A stretch of 64,000 nt of DNA, from contig NC_018868.3 in assembly GCF_000305785.2 (NCBI RefSeq), positions 3,022,270-3,086,269 on the forward strand. Reading direction: 5' to 3'. The position numbers were made by a program, and so were the translations under genes. This stretch comes from Simiduia agarivorans SA1 = DSM 21679. GTDB lineage: Bacteria > Pseudomonadota > Gammaproteobacteria > Pseudomonadales > Cellvibrionaceae. Each line of letters opens with the position of its first letter. Within the stretch, counting starts at the first letter, position 1. Below the pieces are notes generated by a model, which ran no database searches, was not told the origin of the DNA, and was given only the letters and a program-made list of their open reading frames with translations. Shown piece by piece: positions 16,053 to 24,043 of the stretch.

Positions 16053-16457
16053 ATGAAACGAATGAAGTTCAAACTACTAGCAACGCTACTACTAATTGGA
16101 AGCCTGTCCTGTAGCCAAAGTGGCTCTATAGACGAACGGCTTATTGGCACTTGGGAAGGCAGTAATCTAGGCAGCGCCTGCGAAAGTCTTTGGTGGACGA
16201 TCCACAGAAAATCTAATGGAACATATTCAATAGATTTTTACAGAGAAGATTCGAAGGTTAATGTTATAGCTTCCGAAAAGGGTGAGTGGTGGATAGAAGA
16301 AGGATTCTACTTCTTGATAAATGATGCGTCCATGATTCGGCCTGATAAGTATGAGTATCAAGTACTGGATTCGACACGTGTTCAGATGATGATTATTTCT
16401 TATGATAAATCGGCTAAATGTACAGATGGCCACAGATTTATTGATACAAAAATTTAA
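16053..16457 (+). CDS. Cassette C10: probable lipoprotein, 134 aa (intact copy)
   Basis: Basic start MKRMKFK, hydrophobic core LLATLLLIGS and a lipobox-like SLSC near residue 20 suggest export and possible lipidation; the -3 Ser is unusual. The mature part resembles small lipocalin-type or META-like stress lipoproteins in layout (LIGTWEGSN, then strands and EGFYFLINDAS), but that is pattern only. The ATG three bases after the attC core is chosen, because it gives a clean signal sequence. The copy in C17 is frameshifted. Confidence 0.7.
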   Translation: MKRMKFKLLATLLLIGSLSCSQSGSIDERLIGTWEGSNLGSACESLWWTIHRKSNGTYSIDFYREDSKVNVIASEKGEWWIEEGFYFLINDASMIRPDKYEYQVLDSTRVQMMIISYDKSAKCTDGHRFIDTKI

Positions 16458-16526
16458 CAAGGGTGGCCAGTTTGCGGCTAGCGCCGCGGGACTCGCTTTC
16501 GCTCGCCCCTGCCACCGGCGTTATGC
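16452..16526 (+). other. attC10
   Basis: 75 bp; cores ATTTAAC and GTTATGC; arms GGGTGGC/GCCACCGGC. Identical to attC17. Confidence 0.9.
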
Positions 16527-16599
16527 GTCATCTCAACAGTAGCTAGATCGGATATTTTTGCAGTAAAAAAGAGCAACAAATCTGAATGAGGTCAGTTTG

Positions 16600-16956
16600 A
16601 TGGAAACACCATCCAATCATGAAGAATATATTGCAAACGCGCCGGAGGAATTGCGCCCATTACTGGTTAATCTACGTGCTCGTGTATCTCACGTTTTAAG
16701 TGATGCTGAAGAAATTATTGCATACAACATGCCCGGTTTTAAGATGGGCAAGGCAATTATAGTTGGTTATGCAGCTTTTTCTAAGCAGTGTGGAATCTAT
16801 GTGGCGCCAGGTGCAATAAGCAGTCTTGCTGATGAAATTTCAAAAGCAGGGTTAAAAGCCACGAAAACAGGAGTTACGTTTTCGCCAAAAAAACCGATTC
16901 CAGATGAATTGGTTGAGAATTTAACAAAAGCATCAAAAAGCGAAAATGGGTTTTAA
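16600..16956 (+). CDS. Cassette C11: DUF1801-family protein, 118 aa (copy 1)
   Basis: EEYIANAPEELRPLLVNLRA followed by AEEIIAYNMPGFKM and KKPIPDELV is the DUF1801/YdhG pattern, a YjbR/CyaY-like small domain whose members have been linked to iron-chaperone or stress roles. Function in this cassette is unknown. The ATG at 16600 is preferred over a TTG three bases upstream. The 73-base gap after the attC core is longer than usual and could hold a promoter. Identical to C18. Confidence 0.8.
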   Translation: METPSNHEEYIANAPEELRPLLVNLRARVSHVLSDAEEIIAYNMPGFKMGKAIIVGYAAFSKQCGIYVAPGAISSLADEISKAGLKATKTGVTFSPKKPIPDELVENLTKASKSENGF

Positions 16957-16993
16957 CCTTAATTTAACTAATCTTAGGTTGGTAAAACATGAT

Positions 16994-17095
16994 GCATAAC
17001 AAACAGCACCACGTTTGCCCGGCAAAAGACGCCGGGCCGGACGGCTTACATTCCGCTGCGCTACATTCCAGCCGCCCGTGTGCTGGGCGTTATTG
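16994..17095 (+). other. attC11
   Basis: 102 bp; cores GCATAAC and GTTATTG; inner hairpin GCCCGGC/GCCGGGC. Identical to attC18 through GTTA. Confidence 0.92.
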
Positions 17096-17139
17096 AGCCT
17101 TTATTGAATTAGGGGTTGGCAAGAAAGGATTGGATTCAG

Positions 17140-17331
17140 ATGCGTGCCATTGTTCGGCGCGCCAGCATCAAGGAGTGTGCTGTCATCAGCATTGCAGTTT
17201 CGTTCCTGGTGCCAGTAGTTAGGCCCAATAGCCGGGCCGTTAGGCACGCAGTATTGTGGTGTGCCACTAAGCAAATACAAAGTTGGGTCAATTGCTGTAT
17301 TCTTGTCCCATTGGTGGCCATAAGCTGTTAA
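17140..17331 (+). CDS. Cassette C12: MRAIV-family ORF copy B, 63 aa
   Basis: The intact form of the recurring ORF: hydrophobic and basic, MRAIVRRASIKECAVISIAV ... VPLVAISC. It could be a small membrane peptide. Compared with copy D, about five codon differences are non-synonymous and about four synonymous, which argues against strong protein constraint. The leader TTATTGAGCC and AAGAAAGGAT are shared with the other copies. Confidence 0.5.
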   Translation: MRAIVRRASIKECAVISIAVSFLVPVVRPNSRAVRHAVLWCATKQIQSWVNCCILVPLVAISC

Positions 17332-17363
17332 ACCTACGCTGTAGGATATTCAGTGCAAAAGGC

Positions 17364-17425
17364 CAATAACAAGCAAAAGCAAACCGACGCGCAAACAGCG
17401 CGCGCGGTTGTTTCGGGCGTTATAC
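17364..17425 (+). other. attC12
   Basis: 62 bp; cores CAATAAC and GTTATAC; hairpin AAACCGACGCGC/GCGCGCGGTTG. Same family as attC6, 22 and 32. Confidence 0.9.
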
Positions 17426-17434
17426 GAAAGCACT

Positions 17435-17866
17435 ATGAAGCAATGGGATGAAATAAAATCAGAATTTGAAACTGATGGGTCTCTGCGTGATATCTATGTA
17501 GAAGATATAAATCTGTCTATTTGGAATTCATTTATTTCCGAGGTAAAACGCTCGAACTACAAAGTTGAGTTCTCTCATGGTGATGAGGGAATAGAGCTAC
17601 CTGACGATCTCAGTACAATTAAGGGTTTGCAGCAAACCAATCCTACTACTCTTTACATCTGGTTAAGCGAAGGTATACAGCTCAATTGCCATTTCTTCGT
17701 AAACACAGAGATCGAACTGGATGTGTCCCCGCATGATATACAGTCCGAAAATTCATATATTAAACTTGTGAACTTCTTAAAATGGCTCGCAATAGTTACT
17801 AATAGAGAAGTTAAGCTCACTCACGAAGGCTCGCAAGAAATGGTGATTTTGAGTGTCTGCAAGTAA
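17435..17866 (+). CDS. Cassette C13: hypothetical protein, 143 aa
   Basis: An acidic soluble protein with no signal peptide. The order helix (MKQWDEIKSEFE), strand-rich centre (DINLSIWNSFISEV; TTLYIWLSEGIQLNCHFF) and C-terminal helix (LVNFLKWLAIVTNRE) recalls immunity-type or SMI1-like small proteins, but no motif is diagnostic. The ATG lies nine bases after the attC core. It separates the two copies of the duplicated block. Confidence 0.65.
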   Translation: MKQWDEIKSEFETDGSLRDIYVEDINLSIWNSFISEVKRSNYKVEFSHGDEGIELPDDLSTIKGLQQTNPTTLYIWLSEGIQLNCHFFVNTEIELDVSPHDIQSENSYIKLVNFLKWLAIVTNREVKLTHEGSQEMVILSVCK

Positions 17867-17869
17867 ATC

Positions 17870-17947
17870 GTATAACAAGGCCAGCCAGAGGGACCAAAAA
17901 ACCGCCGCTTCGCTCTGGTTTTTCGGCCCCTGCTGGCGGCGTTATGC
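17870..17947 (+). other. attC13
   Basis: 78 bp; cores GTATAAC and GTTATGC; arms GGCCAGCC/CTGGCGGC, inner CCAGAGGGACCAAAAAACC. Related to attC21. Confidence 0.9.
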
Positions 17948-17952
17948 GTGAA

Positions 17953-18243
17953 ATGAAAGCTTTTTACGTCATGCTTGCCATCTTTGTGATGGTGGGGGCA
18001 TTTTCTGCTTTCACTACGTCAACAGAACATTATGTAGACTTGGATACTGGGAAGCATTCGTACGTACTAGTTGTTGCTAATTTGATGATACATTCGAATC
18101 CTGAGAAGCAATACTATGAATGTGATGATTGGATTAATCCATATCCTGATCAAGGCGCTATTTATCAAGTATCGAGTTGTCCTCTAATCGGGCCGTGTGA
18201 GTATTTTGATAAAAGTATTTTGTCAGAAGGTTGTTCCACATAA
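17953..18243 (+). CDS. Cassette C14: secreted or anchored small protein, 96 aa (copy 2)
   Basis: Protein identical to C7. Here the cassette leader is only GTTATGCGTGAA, so the GGAGGGAGC ribosome site seen in copy 1 is missing. The ATG inside the attC core at 17944 would add three residues. Compared with copy 1, seventeen leader bases are absent, so this copy may be poorly translated. Confidence 0.62.
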   Translation: MKAFYVMLAIFVMVGAFSAFTTSTEHYVDLDTGKHSYVLVVANLMIHSNPEKQYYECDDWINPYPDQGAIYQVSSCPLIGPCEYFDKSILSEGCST

Positions 18244-18351
18244 CAAGTTGCTGTAGCCGACAGCTAACACTCCGCCCCTTTTGTGTTTCGCTGCGCTCAA
18301 CATAACACAAAAGGGGCTCCATGCTAGCTCCGGCTAAGCAAGGCGTTAGGT
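18238..18351 (+). other. attC14
   Basis: 114 bp, identical to attC7. Confidence 0.92.
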
Positions 18352-18361
18352 TGCTATCAGC

Positions 18362-18769
18362 ATGCGAAGAAAGCGTTTAAATCATTATGCTGATGTCATG
18401 TGCAAAATGTTTGTCGGTTGGCGAATGGGAGATGATCTTGAGGTTTTGTCTGACCTGCCTGATGGAACAATATATGTAGATCTTCTAACCGGCAGCGCTA
18501 CGCATTCAGTTGCTGGAAATTTGGACTTGCACATCGCCAAGGAGCTTCAGGCATGGCTGCGACATGAATCGGAAAAAGACAACATTGATTTTACGCAACT
18601 TATGAGTGGTGGCCTCGAAATTGATATAAATACTGGCAAAATATCCACCAATAGAAAAAAGGTAGTCTCATTTAATTTTGATTGCCGTAGTAGTATTACA
18701 ACTGATGAAGCCACATATACTGCTCATGTTAAAGACATGCACCAATGGTATTCGCGGGTGGCAACCTAA
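18362..18769 (+). CDS. Cassette C15: hypothetical protein, 135 aa (copy 2)
   Basis: Identical to the C8 protein and leader. An intact soluble protein of unknown function. Confidence 0.64.
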   Translation: MRRKRLNHYADVMCKMFVGWRMGDDLEVLSDLPDGTIYVDLLTGSATHSVAGNLDLHIAKELQAWLRHESEKDNIDFTQLMSGGLEIDINTGKISTNRKKVVSFNFDCRSSITTDEATYTAHVKDMHQWYSRVAT

Positions 18770-18856
18770 CAAGCGGCTCTTGGGAGCCGCACAAAAAACG
18801 TGCGGCAGGGACGGCTTACGCTGTCGCTTCAGCCGCCCCAAAGCCGGGCGTTATGC
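18764..18856 (+). other. attC15
   Basis: 93 bp, identical to attC8. Confidence 0.92.
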
Positions 18857-18876
18857 CCTATGAGTCGAGGTCCTGA

Positions 18877-19197
18877 ATGGAACTAAGTTGTCCGGCGAAC
18901 ATGCCTTTCACTCGTGATGCAGCAATTCAAATGCTCAAGTGGGGAGCCAAACCCGAATTGTCTCCGTACACGCACAAGCAAATCGCGGAGTGGTGCGATA
19001 AATTTTGGTGCCAATACCTCGAAGTTGATGCAGAACCAGAAATCGAATCATTGTTGCCGGTTCTGACTGACGTTGAAACACAGTGGGATCTTTACTTGGC
19101 TAACACGTATTCCATCGAAGAGCTGAAAACAAAAGACTTTGAAAATGAGTTAATGCCTAAGGAGTGGTTCAATGAATGGCTACGGCAAGTGGCATAA
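18877..19197 (+). CDS. Cassette C16: hypothetical protein, 106 aa (copy 2)
   Basis: Identical to C9: an acidic, tryptophan-rich soluble protein of unknown function. Confidence 0.65.
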   Translation: MELSCPANMPFTRDAAIQMLKWGAKPELSPYTHKQIAEWCDKFWCQYLEVDAEPEIESLLPVLTDVETQWDLYLANTYSIEELKTKDFENELMPKEWFNEWLRQVA

Positions 19198-19296
19198 CAA
19201 ACGGCTGCACCGGACAAATTTTCGCTGTCACCTTTTGTGCAAAAACACGCACAAAAGCCGCCATCAAAAATTTGCTCGGTGAGCCGGGCGTTAAAT
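19192..19296 (+). other. attC16
   Basis: 105 bp, identical to attC9. Confidence 0.9.
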
Positions 19297-19298
19297 TG

Positions 19299-19704
19299 AT
19301 GAAACGAATGAAGTTCAAACTACTAGCAACGCTACTACTAATTGGAAGCCTGTCCCTGTAGCCAAAGTGGCTCTATAGACGAACGGCTTATTGGCACTTG
19401 GGAAGGCAGTAATCTAGGCAGCGCCTGCGAAAGTCTTTGGTGGACGATCCACAGAAAATCTAATGGAACATATTCAATAGATTTTTACAGAGAAGATTCG
19501 AAGGTTAATGTTATAGCTTCCGAAAAGGGTGAGTGGTGGATAGAAGAAGGATTCTACTTCTTGATAAATGATGCGTCCATGATTCGGCCTGATAAGTATG
19601 AGTATCAAGTACTGGATTCGACACGTGTTCAGATGATGATTATTTCTTATGATAAATCGGCTAAATGTACAGATGGCCACAGATTTATTGATACAAAAAT
19701 TTAA
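19299..19704 (+). pseudogene. Cassette C17: frameshifted copy of the C10 lipoprotein
   Basis: One extra C (CTGTCCCTG here, CTGTCCTG in C10) lies at the end of the signal sequence and shifts the frame, giving a stop directly after it. The remaining 110 or so codons are open in the other frame from about 19354. The exported protein is thus lost in this copy, while the intact copy 3.2 kb upstream could still supply it. A sequencing error in a short C run cannot be excluded. Confidence 0.85.
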
Positions 19705-19773
19705 CAAGGGTGGCCAGTTTGCGGCTAGCGCCGCGGGACTCGCTTTCGCTCGCCCCTGCCACCGGCGTTATGC
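19699..19773 (+). other. attC17
   Basis: 75 bp, identical to attC10. Confidence 0.9.
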
Positions 19774-19846
19774 GTCATCTCAACAGTAGCTAGATCGGAT
19801 ATTTTTGCAGTAAAAAAGAGCAACAAATCTGAATGAGGTCAGTTTG

Positions 19847-20203
19847 ATGGAAACACCATCCAATCATGAAGAATATATTGCAAACGCGCCGGAGGAATTG
19901 CGCCCATTACTGGTTAATCTACGTGCTCGTGTATCTCACGTTTTAAGTGATGCTGAAGAAATTATTGCATACAACATGCCCGGTTTTAAGATGGGCAAGG
20001 CAATTATAGTTGGTTATGCAGCTTTTTCTAAGCAGTGTGGAATCTATGTGGCGCCAGGTGCAATAAGCAGTCTTGCTGATGAAATTTCAAAAGCAGGGTT
20101 AAAAGCCACGAAAACAGGAGTTACGTTTTCGCCAAAAAAACCGATTCCAGATGAATTGGTTGAGAATTTAACAAAAGCATCAAAAAGCGAAAATGGGTTT
20201 TAA
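19847..20203 (+). CDS. Cassette C18: DUF1801-family protein, 118 aa (copy 2)
   Basis: Identical to C11 in protein and leader; same YdhG/DUF1801 pattern. Confidence 0.8.
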   Translation: METPSNHEEYIANAPEELRPLLVNLRARVSHVLSDAEEIIAYNMPGFKMGKAIIVGYAAFSKQCGIYVAPGAISSLADEISKAGLKATKTGVTFSPKKPIPDELVENLTKASKSENGF

Positions 20204-20240
20204 CCTTAATTTAACTAATCTTAGGTTGGTAAAACATGAT

Positions 20241-20342
20241 GCATAACAAACAGCACCACGTTTGCCCGGCAAAAGACGCCGGGCCGGACGGCTTACATTC
20301 CGCTGCGCTACATTCCAGCCGCCCGTGTGCTGGGCGTTAAGC
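20241..20342 (+). other. attC18
   Basis: 102 bp, same as attC11 apart from the core end GTTAAGC set by the next cassette. Confidence 0.92.
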
Positions 20343-20355
20343 ATCAAGGATAGAA

Positions 20356-20895
20356 ATGAAGATTATTGCAGGATTTGTAACACTTCTGTTTCTAGGGCTG
20401 GCCACTGGCCATCTCTTTGTGGATGGATTTGCAGTTGATTCAGTTGCAATAGTTCTATTAGTTCTAGCTGTACTTCCCTGGCTATTACCTTATCTAAAAT
20501 CATTAGAGCTTCCCGGCGGGATTATTATTGAGCTTAAAGATGTGAAGGAAGCAATTGATAAAGTGGCTTCCAATGGCGAGGTTGAAGCTGCTACAGCCCC
20601 TCAAAATATAGACCCCCAGCTCGCTCTTGTAGCGCTTCGAATAGACATTGAAAGACTAATACGTTCATATCAAACTGACATCGGCAATAAAAATAGCTCC
20701 TTATCAATCCGCGTTCAGGTGCTAGCAAATGAGGGCGTTTTGAGCCAAGAGGTGGCTGCGGGAATTCTAGAGATTATCAGGTTAGGTAATGCTGCGGCTC
20801 ACGGCGCTGAAGTTGATAGAGATGCAGCTGAATTCGTACTGTTTAAATCGAACACTATTATTAGACAGCTAGAGGCGCAGTTAAAAAATGCTTAA
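20356..20895 (+). CDS. Cassette C19: membrane-anchored DUF4145/HEPN-like protein, 179 aa
   Basis: Two N-terminal hydrophobic helices (about 3-22 and 28-50) precede a soluble helical domain. That domain contains IIRLGNAAAHGAEV (R-x6-H) at about residue 141, the pattern of DUF4145/HEPN-related domains. HEPN domains often act as RNases in toxin-antitoxin and phage-defence systems, but many DUF4145 proteins have no proven activity. A GGATAGAA ribosome site precedes the ATG. Confidence 0.72.
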   Translation: MKIIAGFVTLLFLGLATGHLFVDGFAVDSVAIVLLVLAVLPWLLPYLKSLELPGGIIIELKDVKEAIDKVASNGEVEAATAPQNIDPQLALVALRIDIERLIRSYQTDIGNKNSSLSIRVQVLANEGVLSQEVAAGILEIIRLGNAAAHGAEVDRDAAEFVLFKSNTIIRQLEAQLKNA

Positions 20896-20970
20896 CAAAG
20901 GCAGGCAAACTGGGCCGCGAAAAGCGCGGCCCGGACTCGCTATCGCTCGCCTTTGCTGCCGGCGTTATGT
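20890..20970 (+). other. attC19
   Basis: 81 bp; cores GCTTAAC and GTTATGT; arms AAAGGCAGGC/GCCTTTGCTGCC, inner GGGCCGCG/GCGCGGCCC. Family with attC24, 28 and 31, all 81 bp. Confidence 0.93.
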
Positions 20971-21036
20971 GACCAAGTTACCCACGAATAGTAGACACCC
21001 TGTATAGTTATATTAAGCCTATATGGAGGTGTCCTT

Positions 21037-21345
21037 ATGGCACGCAAAAAGCATCAGCATTACACCGAAGAATTCCGTAAAGAAGCGATAAAGCGCTCTG
21101 AACAGCCGGGTGCTACCCAAGCTTCCGTTGCGAAGGAGCTTGGGATTAGTGCCCAGCAGATCGCCAACTGGAAGCGTCAACTCACCCGCCTATCTGATAA
21201 GCAATTCAATACCTTGGATGGTGTGGATTACTCGAAGAAAGAAAGTGAGGAGATGCGTGAACTACGGCGAGAGAATAAGCGCCTGAAAGAGGAGATGGAA
21301 TTCTTAAAAAAGGTGTCTGCGTACTTCGCGAAAAACCAAGAGTGA
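21037..21345 (+). CDS. IS3-family transposase OrfA, 102 aa (copy 1)
   Basis: A helix-turn-helix protein (YTEEFRKEAIKRSEQPGATQ ... VAKELGISAQQIANWKRQ) with a C-terminal leucine-zipper-like coiled coil (ELRRENKRLKEEMEFLKK). It binds the IS ends. The slippery heptamer A_AAA_AAG at 21306-21312 lies in the zero frame, so a -1 shift would fuse OrfA to OrfB into the active transposase. GGAGGTG precedes the ATG. Confidence 0.95.
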   Translation: MARKKHQHYTEEFRKEAIKRSEQPGATQASVAKELGISAQQIANWKRQLTRLSDKQFNTLDGVDYSKKESEEMRELRRENKRLKEEMEFLKKVSAYFAKNQE

Positions 21346-22208
21346 AGTACGCATTGATTTTGGAGTATGTTGGCCAATACAGCATATCCCTGATGTGCGA
21401 TGTACTAGGCGTACATAGATCTGGCTTCTATCGCTGGTGGGATGCTCCTAAAACCAAACGTGAGGCTCGTAAGGAAGAGTTAGGCGAACTGGTGAAAGAC
21501 ACCTTTGAGGAGTTTGAGGCTGCCTATGGAGCCCCAAGAATCGCTCAGGAGCTGAACGACCTAGGGCATAGGTGCTCAGTCAATTTTGTAGCCAAAATCA
21601 TGCAGGAACAGGGTATTTTGGCCAGAAACGGCAAAGCCTTTAACTATGGCGGCCACGCATTAACGATGCACAATGTTGCGGACAACCTCCTTTGGCGCGA
21701 CTTTTCGACTGACCGGCCGAATCAAAAATGGGTCACAGATATCACGTATGTTTGGGTGAAGAATCAGTGGCTATATCTGGCAACTGTAATGGATCTGTAT
21801 TCCCGTCGGATTATTGGCTGGAGCCTCGATACCGGCATGACTGAGCAGCTCATAACGCGGGCAATGCAGATGGCGATTGATGCCAGAGGTGTGGCACCAG
21901 GTCTCATCGTCCATTCGGACCGAGGCACACAGTACCGCTCAAATAGCTACGTTGGCTTCTTGGAAAAGCACAAGATCACGCGCAGCATGAGTAGAAAGGG
22001 TAATTGTTGGGACAATGCAGTAATGGAGTCGTTCTATGCACGACTAAAGGTTGAGCTTATCTATGCCAAGAACTATCAGTCGATTGGTGAAGCTCGTTCG
22101 GGTATATTTGGGTACATTGAAGTCTTTTATAATCGCAAGAGAAGGCATTCAGCGAACGATGGGCTAAGTCCCGTTGATTTCGAAGAGAACGCAGCAATAG
22201 CTGCATAA
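21342..22208 (+). CDS. IS3-family transposase OrfB, 288 aa (copy 1)
   Basis: An rve-type integrase core with the DDE triad in WVTDITYVW, VHSDRGTQY and NAVMESFYARLK, preceded by the HTH_21 segment (APRIAQELNDLG). The GTG start overlaps the orfA stop by four bases and is in the -1 frame relative to orfA. All catalytic residues are present, so this copy should be active. Confidence 0.95.
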   Translation: MKYALILEYVGQYSISLMCDVLGVHRSGFYRWWDAPKTKREARKEELGELVKDTFEEFEAAYGAPRIAQELNDLGHRCSVNFVAKIMQEQGILARNGKAFNYGGHALTMHNVADNLLWRDFSTDRPNQKWVTDITYVWVKNQWLYLATVMDLYSRRIIGWSLDTGMTEQLITRAMQMAIDARGVAPGLIVHSDRGTQYRSNSYVGFLEKHKITRSMSRKGNCWDNAVMESFYARLKVELIYAKNYQSIGEARSGIFGYIEVFYNRKRRHSANDGLSPVDFEENAAIAA

Positions 22209-22251
22209 GTAGAGTGTCTACTTTTTGTGGGGAACACCAGTGAAATACCAG

Positions 22252-22632
22252 ATGAAGCTAACTATTGTATGTCTAATCGTTTTCATAATTGGTTGTGCGA
22301 ACCAATTATCGTATGAGGAAGCGCTAAGAGTAGCCGAGGAGCAGGAGGCGTTACTGGGTGAAGAATGGTATTCTAACCACGAAGAGTTCGTCGAATGCAT
22401 TACGCGTAAATTTGTCGAATCTGAAACTACTTGCCCTGATTTATCATCAGAAGAAGGTAGTGAGACAATGATCGTAGAATTTGATGAAAAGGGTCGCGTA
22501 ACGAAGACTTACTACGAAGGCAAAGATCCGCAGCTTATATGCATTGGGAAAAAGACTGTCGGATTAGTTTGTAAAAAACCACCGCTGCCTAATCTATTTC
22601 GGAAAATTCGAAGTTCATGCTTATTACAGTGA
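22252..22632 (+). CDS. Cassette C20: small lipoprotein, 126 aa
   Basis: Signal sequence MKLTIVCLIVFIIGC with lipobox IIGC, so it is probably lipid-anchored at Cys15. The mature part is acidic at first and has five further cysteines (ECIT, TTCPD, LICIG, LVCKK, SSCLL). Function unknown. Removing the IS gives a normal cassette start, GTTATGTG followed by AAATACCAG and the ATG, so the IS has separated this gene from its attC core and may affect its expression. Confidence 0.72.
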   Translation: MKLTIVCLIVFIIGCANQLSYEEALRVAEEQEALLGEEWYSNHEEFVECITRKFVESETTCPDLSSEEGSETMIVEFDEKGRVTKTYYEGKDPQLICIGKKTVGLVCKKPPLPNLFRKIRSSCLLQ

Positions 22633-22642
22633 ATAGAAAAGC

Positions 22643-22735
22643 ACATAACAAACGGTTGTAGTTCAGCCGCACAAAAAACATGCGGCTGGGACGGCCTACG
22701 CTACGCTCCAGCCGCCCCTAAACCGGGCGTTATGC
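22643..22735 (+). other. attC20
   Basis: 93 bp, attC1-like; cores ACATAAC and GTTATGC; arms AACGGTTG/AACCGGGCG. Confidence 0.9.
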
Positions 22736-22747
22736 ATAAGGCTGGAT

Positions 22748-23155
22748 ATGCTGAATAAGAAAGTACTTATTGTCGTATTTATTCTATTGCCATGTCTTGG
22801 GTTGACGATCTTGCCTATCTGCGCCATTGCTAGCGGCTACTTTATGCCAAGTCAGGAGCATTTGCTCAGAGCGAGAGACCGTTTGCCTGTTGGGAACATA
22901 CTGCAAATAGGGTTTTCCTCTGGAAGTGTGAAATGCGATGGAGAGAAGTGCGATTACAGACAAAGCTTTGATCAAAAACAATACATAAGCACCGGAGATC
23001 CGGCTAAAGTTGTTAGCATTAAGAAAGGATATGATGGTGTTTGGTCCATATCGGAGTCCCGCTTAACTTTAGCTTCCGGCCTTTCTCTCTTGGCTCTTTA
23101 TATGATTGTATTCGCAGGGCTCACGTACTCGGTAAGAAGTCTTAAAAATGCATAA
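22748..23155 (+). CDS. Cassette C21: membrane protein, 135 aa
   Basis: Two hydrophobic segments, at about 5-30 and 105-128, flank an extracytoplasmic-type domain with a CDGEKCDY cysteine pair. No family recognised. A weak AAGGCTGG precedes the ATG at 22748. Confidence 0.68.
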   Translation: MLNKKVLIVVFILLPCLGLTILPICAIASGYFMPSQEHLLRARDRLPVGNILQIGFSSGSVKCDGEKCDYRQSFDQKQYISTGDPAKVVSIKKGYDGVWSISESRLTLASGLSLLALYMIVFAGLTYSVRSLKNA

Positions 23156-23246
23156 CAAGGCCAGCCAACAACGGCAGCGCAAAAAAAAGCGCGCTGCCTC
23201 GACTCACTCCGCGTTGCTCCGTTCGCGGCTGCTGGCGGCGTTATGT
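23150..23246 (+). other. attC21
   Basis: 97 bp; cores GCATAAC and GTTATGT; arms GGCCAGCC/GGCTGCTGGCGGC. Related to attC13. Confidence 0.9.
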
Positions 23247-23265
23247 GATTGATCGAGTGAATGCT

Positions 23266-23496
23266 ATGAAATGGACTTTAGCTGTATTTCTTTTGGCTTC
23301 TTCGATGGGTGTTTACTCCGCCGAAGGAAGTTTAAAGACTTGTAAGAATTTAAAAAATACCATTGAAAAATACGATGTGCTAAGAAGAAAGGGTGGTAGT
23401 GCAGGCGAAATGGAGTCATGGAAGAAAAAAAGGGCGTATTACAAGAAGATATATAGTCAGCTTAGTTGTGATCGTTGGGGTTCAAAATTAAGATGA
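23266..23496 (+). CDS. Cassette C22: small secreted basic protein, 76 aa
   Basis: Signal peptide MKWTLAVFLLASSMGVYSA, then a Lys-rich mature peptide of about 57 residues with two cysteines (KTCKNLK and QLSCDRW). Function unknown. The ATG at 23266 gives a clean signal peptide; a GTG at 23245 inside the attC core would add seven residues. Confidence 0.68.
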   Translation: MKWTLAVFLLASSMGVYSAEGSLKTCKNLKNTIEKYDVLRRKGGSAGEMESWKKKRAYYKKIYSQLSCDRWGSKLR

Positions 23497-23499
23497 GTC

Positions 23500-23562
23500 A
23501 CATAACAAGTAAAGGCAAACCCGACGCGCAAAAAGCGCGCGCGGTTGCTTTAGGCGTTAGTT
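23500..23562 (+). other. attC22
   Basis: 63 bp, attC12 family; cores ACATAAC and GTTAGTT. Confidence 0.9.
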
Positions 23563-23581
23563 GTATTAGGTAACGGAATAC

Positions 23582-23953
23582 ATGAAGCACACATGTCCCC
23601 ACTGCGGAAAGCAATCAATATCAAGCTGGGCGAAATTTAACTCAAGCAGTTTGCATCCTGCTATCTGTCCGTCTTGTCAAGGTCACGCCAAGCAGCATTG
23701 GGCTTCACACCCGCTAGAAGATATTTTTTATGTAATTGGTATGCCGGGTATATTGTTGTGGTCGTTTTTAGTCGAATCCTGGTGGCCAATCATAATTACC
23801 GTTTTATTTTTAACAGTTATCTCGACTTTAAAGTTCCGTTATGTACCAATGGTTGCGGTTGACTTATCTTTAGCAAAAAAACAGCATTGGTTTGCATTCG
23901 GTTGCTTGCTAGTAGTTTTCATCTGGGTAGTATCCGATGCAATCGGAAAATAG
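23582..23953 (+). CDS. Cassette C23: zinc-ribbon membrane protein, 123 aa
   Basis: An N-terminal zinc ribbon with CPHCGKQ and CPSCQG (about residues 5-33) is followed by three hydrophobic segments (about 48-64, 68-84 and 102-119). It resembles the zinc-ribbon membrane proteins common in integron cassettes. Function unknown. The ATG has GGTAACGGAA upstream. Confidence 0.72.
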   Translation: MKHTCPHCGKQSISSWAKFNSSSLHPAICPSCQGHAKQHWASHPLEDIFYVIGMPGILLWSFLVESWWPIIITVLFLTVISTLKFRYVPMVAVDLSLAKKQHWFAFGCLLVVFIWVVSDAIGK

Positions 23954-23956
23954 AAC

Positions 23957-24028
23957 AACTAACAAACGCAACCAAACCGGCCTGTCGGCCTCGACTCGCT
24001 ATGCTCGCGTTTGTTGCGGGCGTTATGA
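23957..24028 (+). other. attC23
   Basis: 72 bp; cores AACTAAC and GTTATGA; arms AACGCAACC/GTTTGTTGCGGGCG and inner CCGGCCTGTCGGCC. Confidence 0.88.
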
Positions 24029-24043
24029 GTCAAAGTGGAACTA

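Larger units (their letters stand above)
14700..17092 (+). repeat. Five-cassette duplication, copy 1
   Basis: 2393 bp covering C7-C11. It matches 17946-20339 at an offset of 3246 bases; after one inserted C in copy 2 the offset becomes 3247. I saw no other difference. The right limit is the GTTA of an attC core, while the left limit lies inside the C7 leader. Confidence 0.93.
17946..20339 (+). repeat. Five-cassette duplication, copy 2
   Basis: 2394 bp covering C14-C18, matching 14700-17092 except for one extra C in the lipoprotein gene. Confidence 0.93.
20972..22239 (+). mobile_element. IS3-family element, copy 1 (1268 bp)
   Basis: The ends form imperfect inverted repeats (left GTTACCCACGAATAGTAGAC, right reading inward GTTCCCCACAAAAAGTAGAC). 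GTG occurs on both sides and is the likely target duplication (20969-20971 and 22240-22242). The insertion lies six bases inside cassette C20. The element carries orfA and orfB with a -1 frameshift signal. It appears identical to 25688-26955. Confidence 0.88.

Noticed and set aside
16227..16460. Minus-strand ORF of 77 codons inside the C10 lipoprotein gene, repeated in C17
   Set aside because: Shadow of the plus-strand gene with no start signals; it is duplicated only because the block is.
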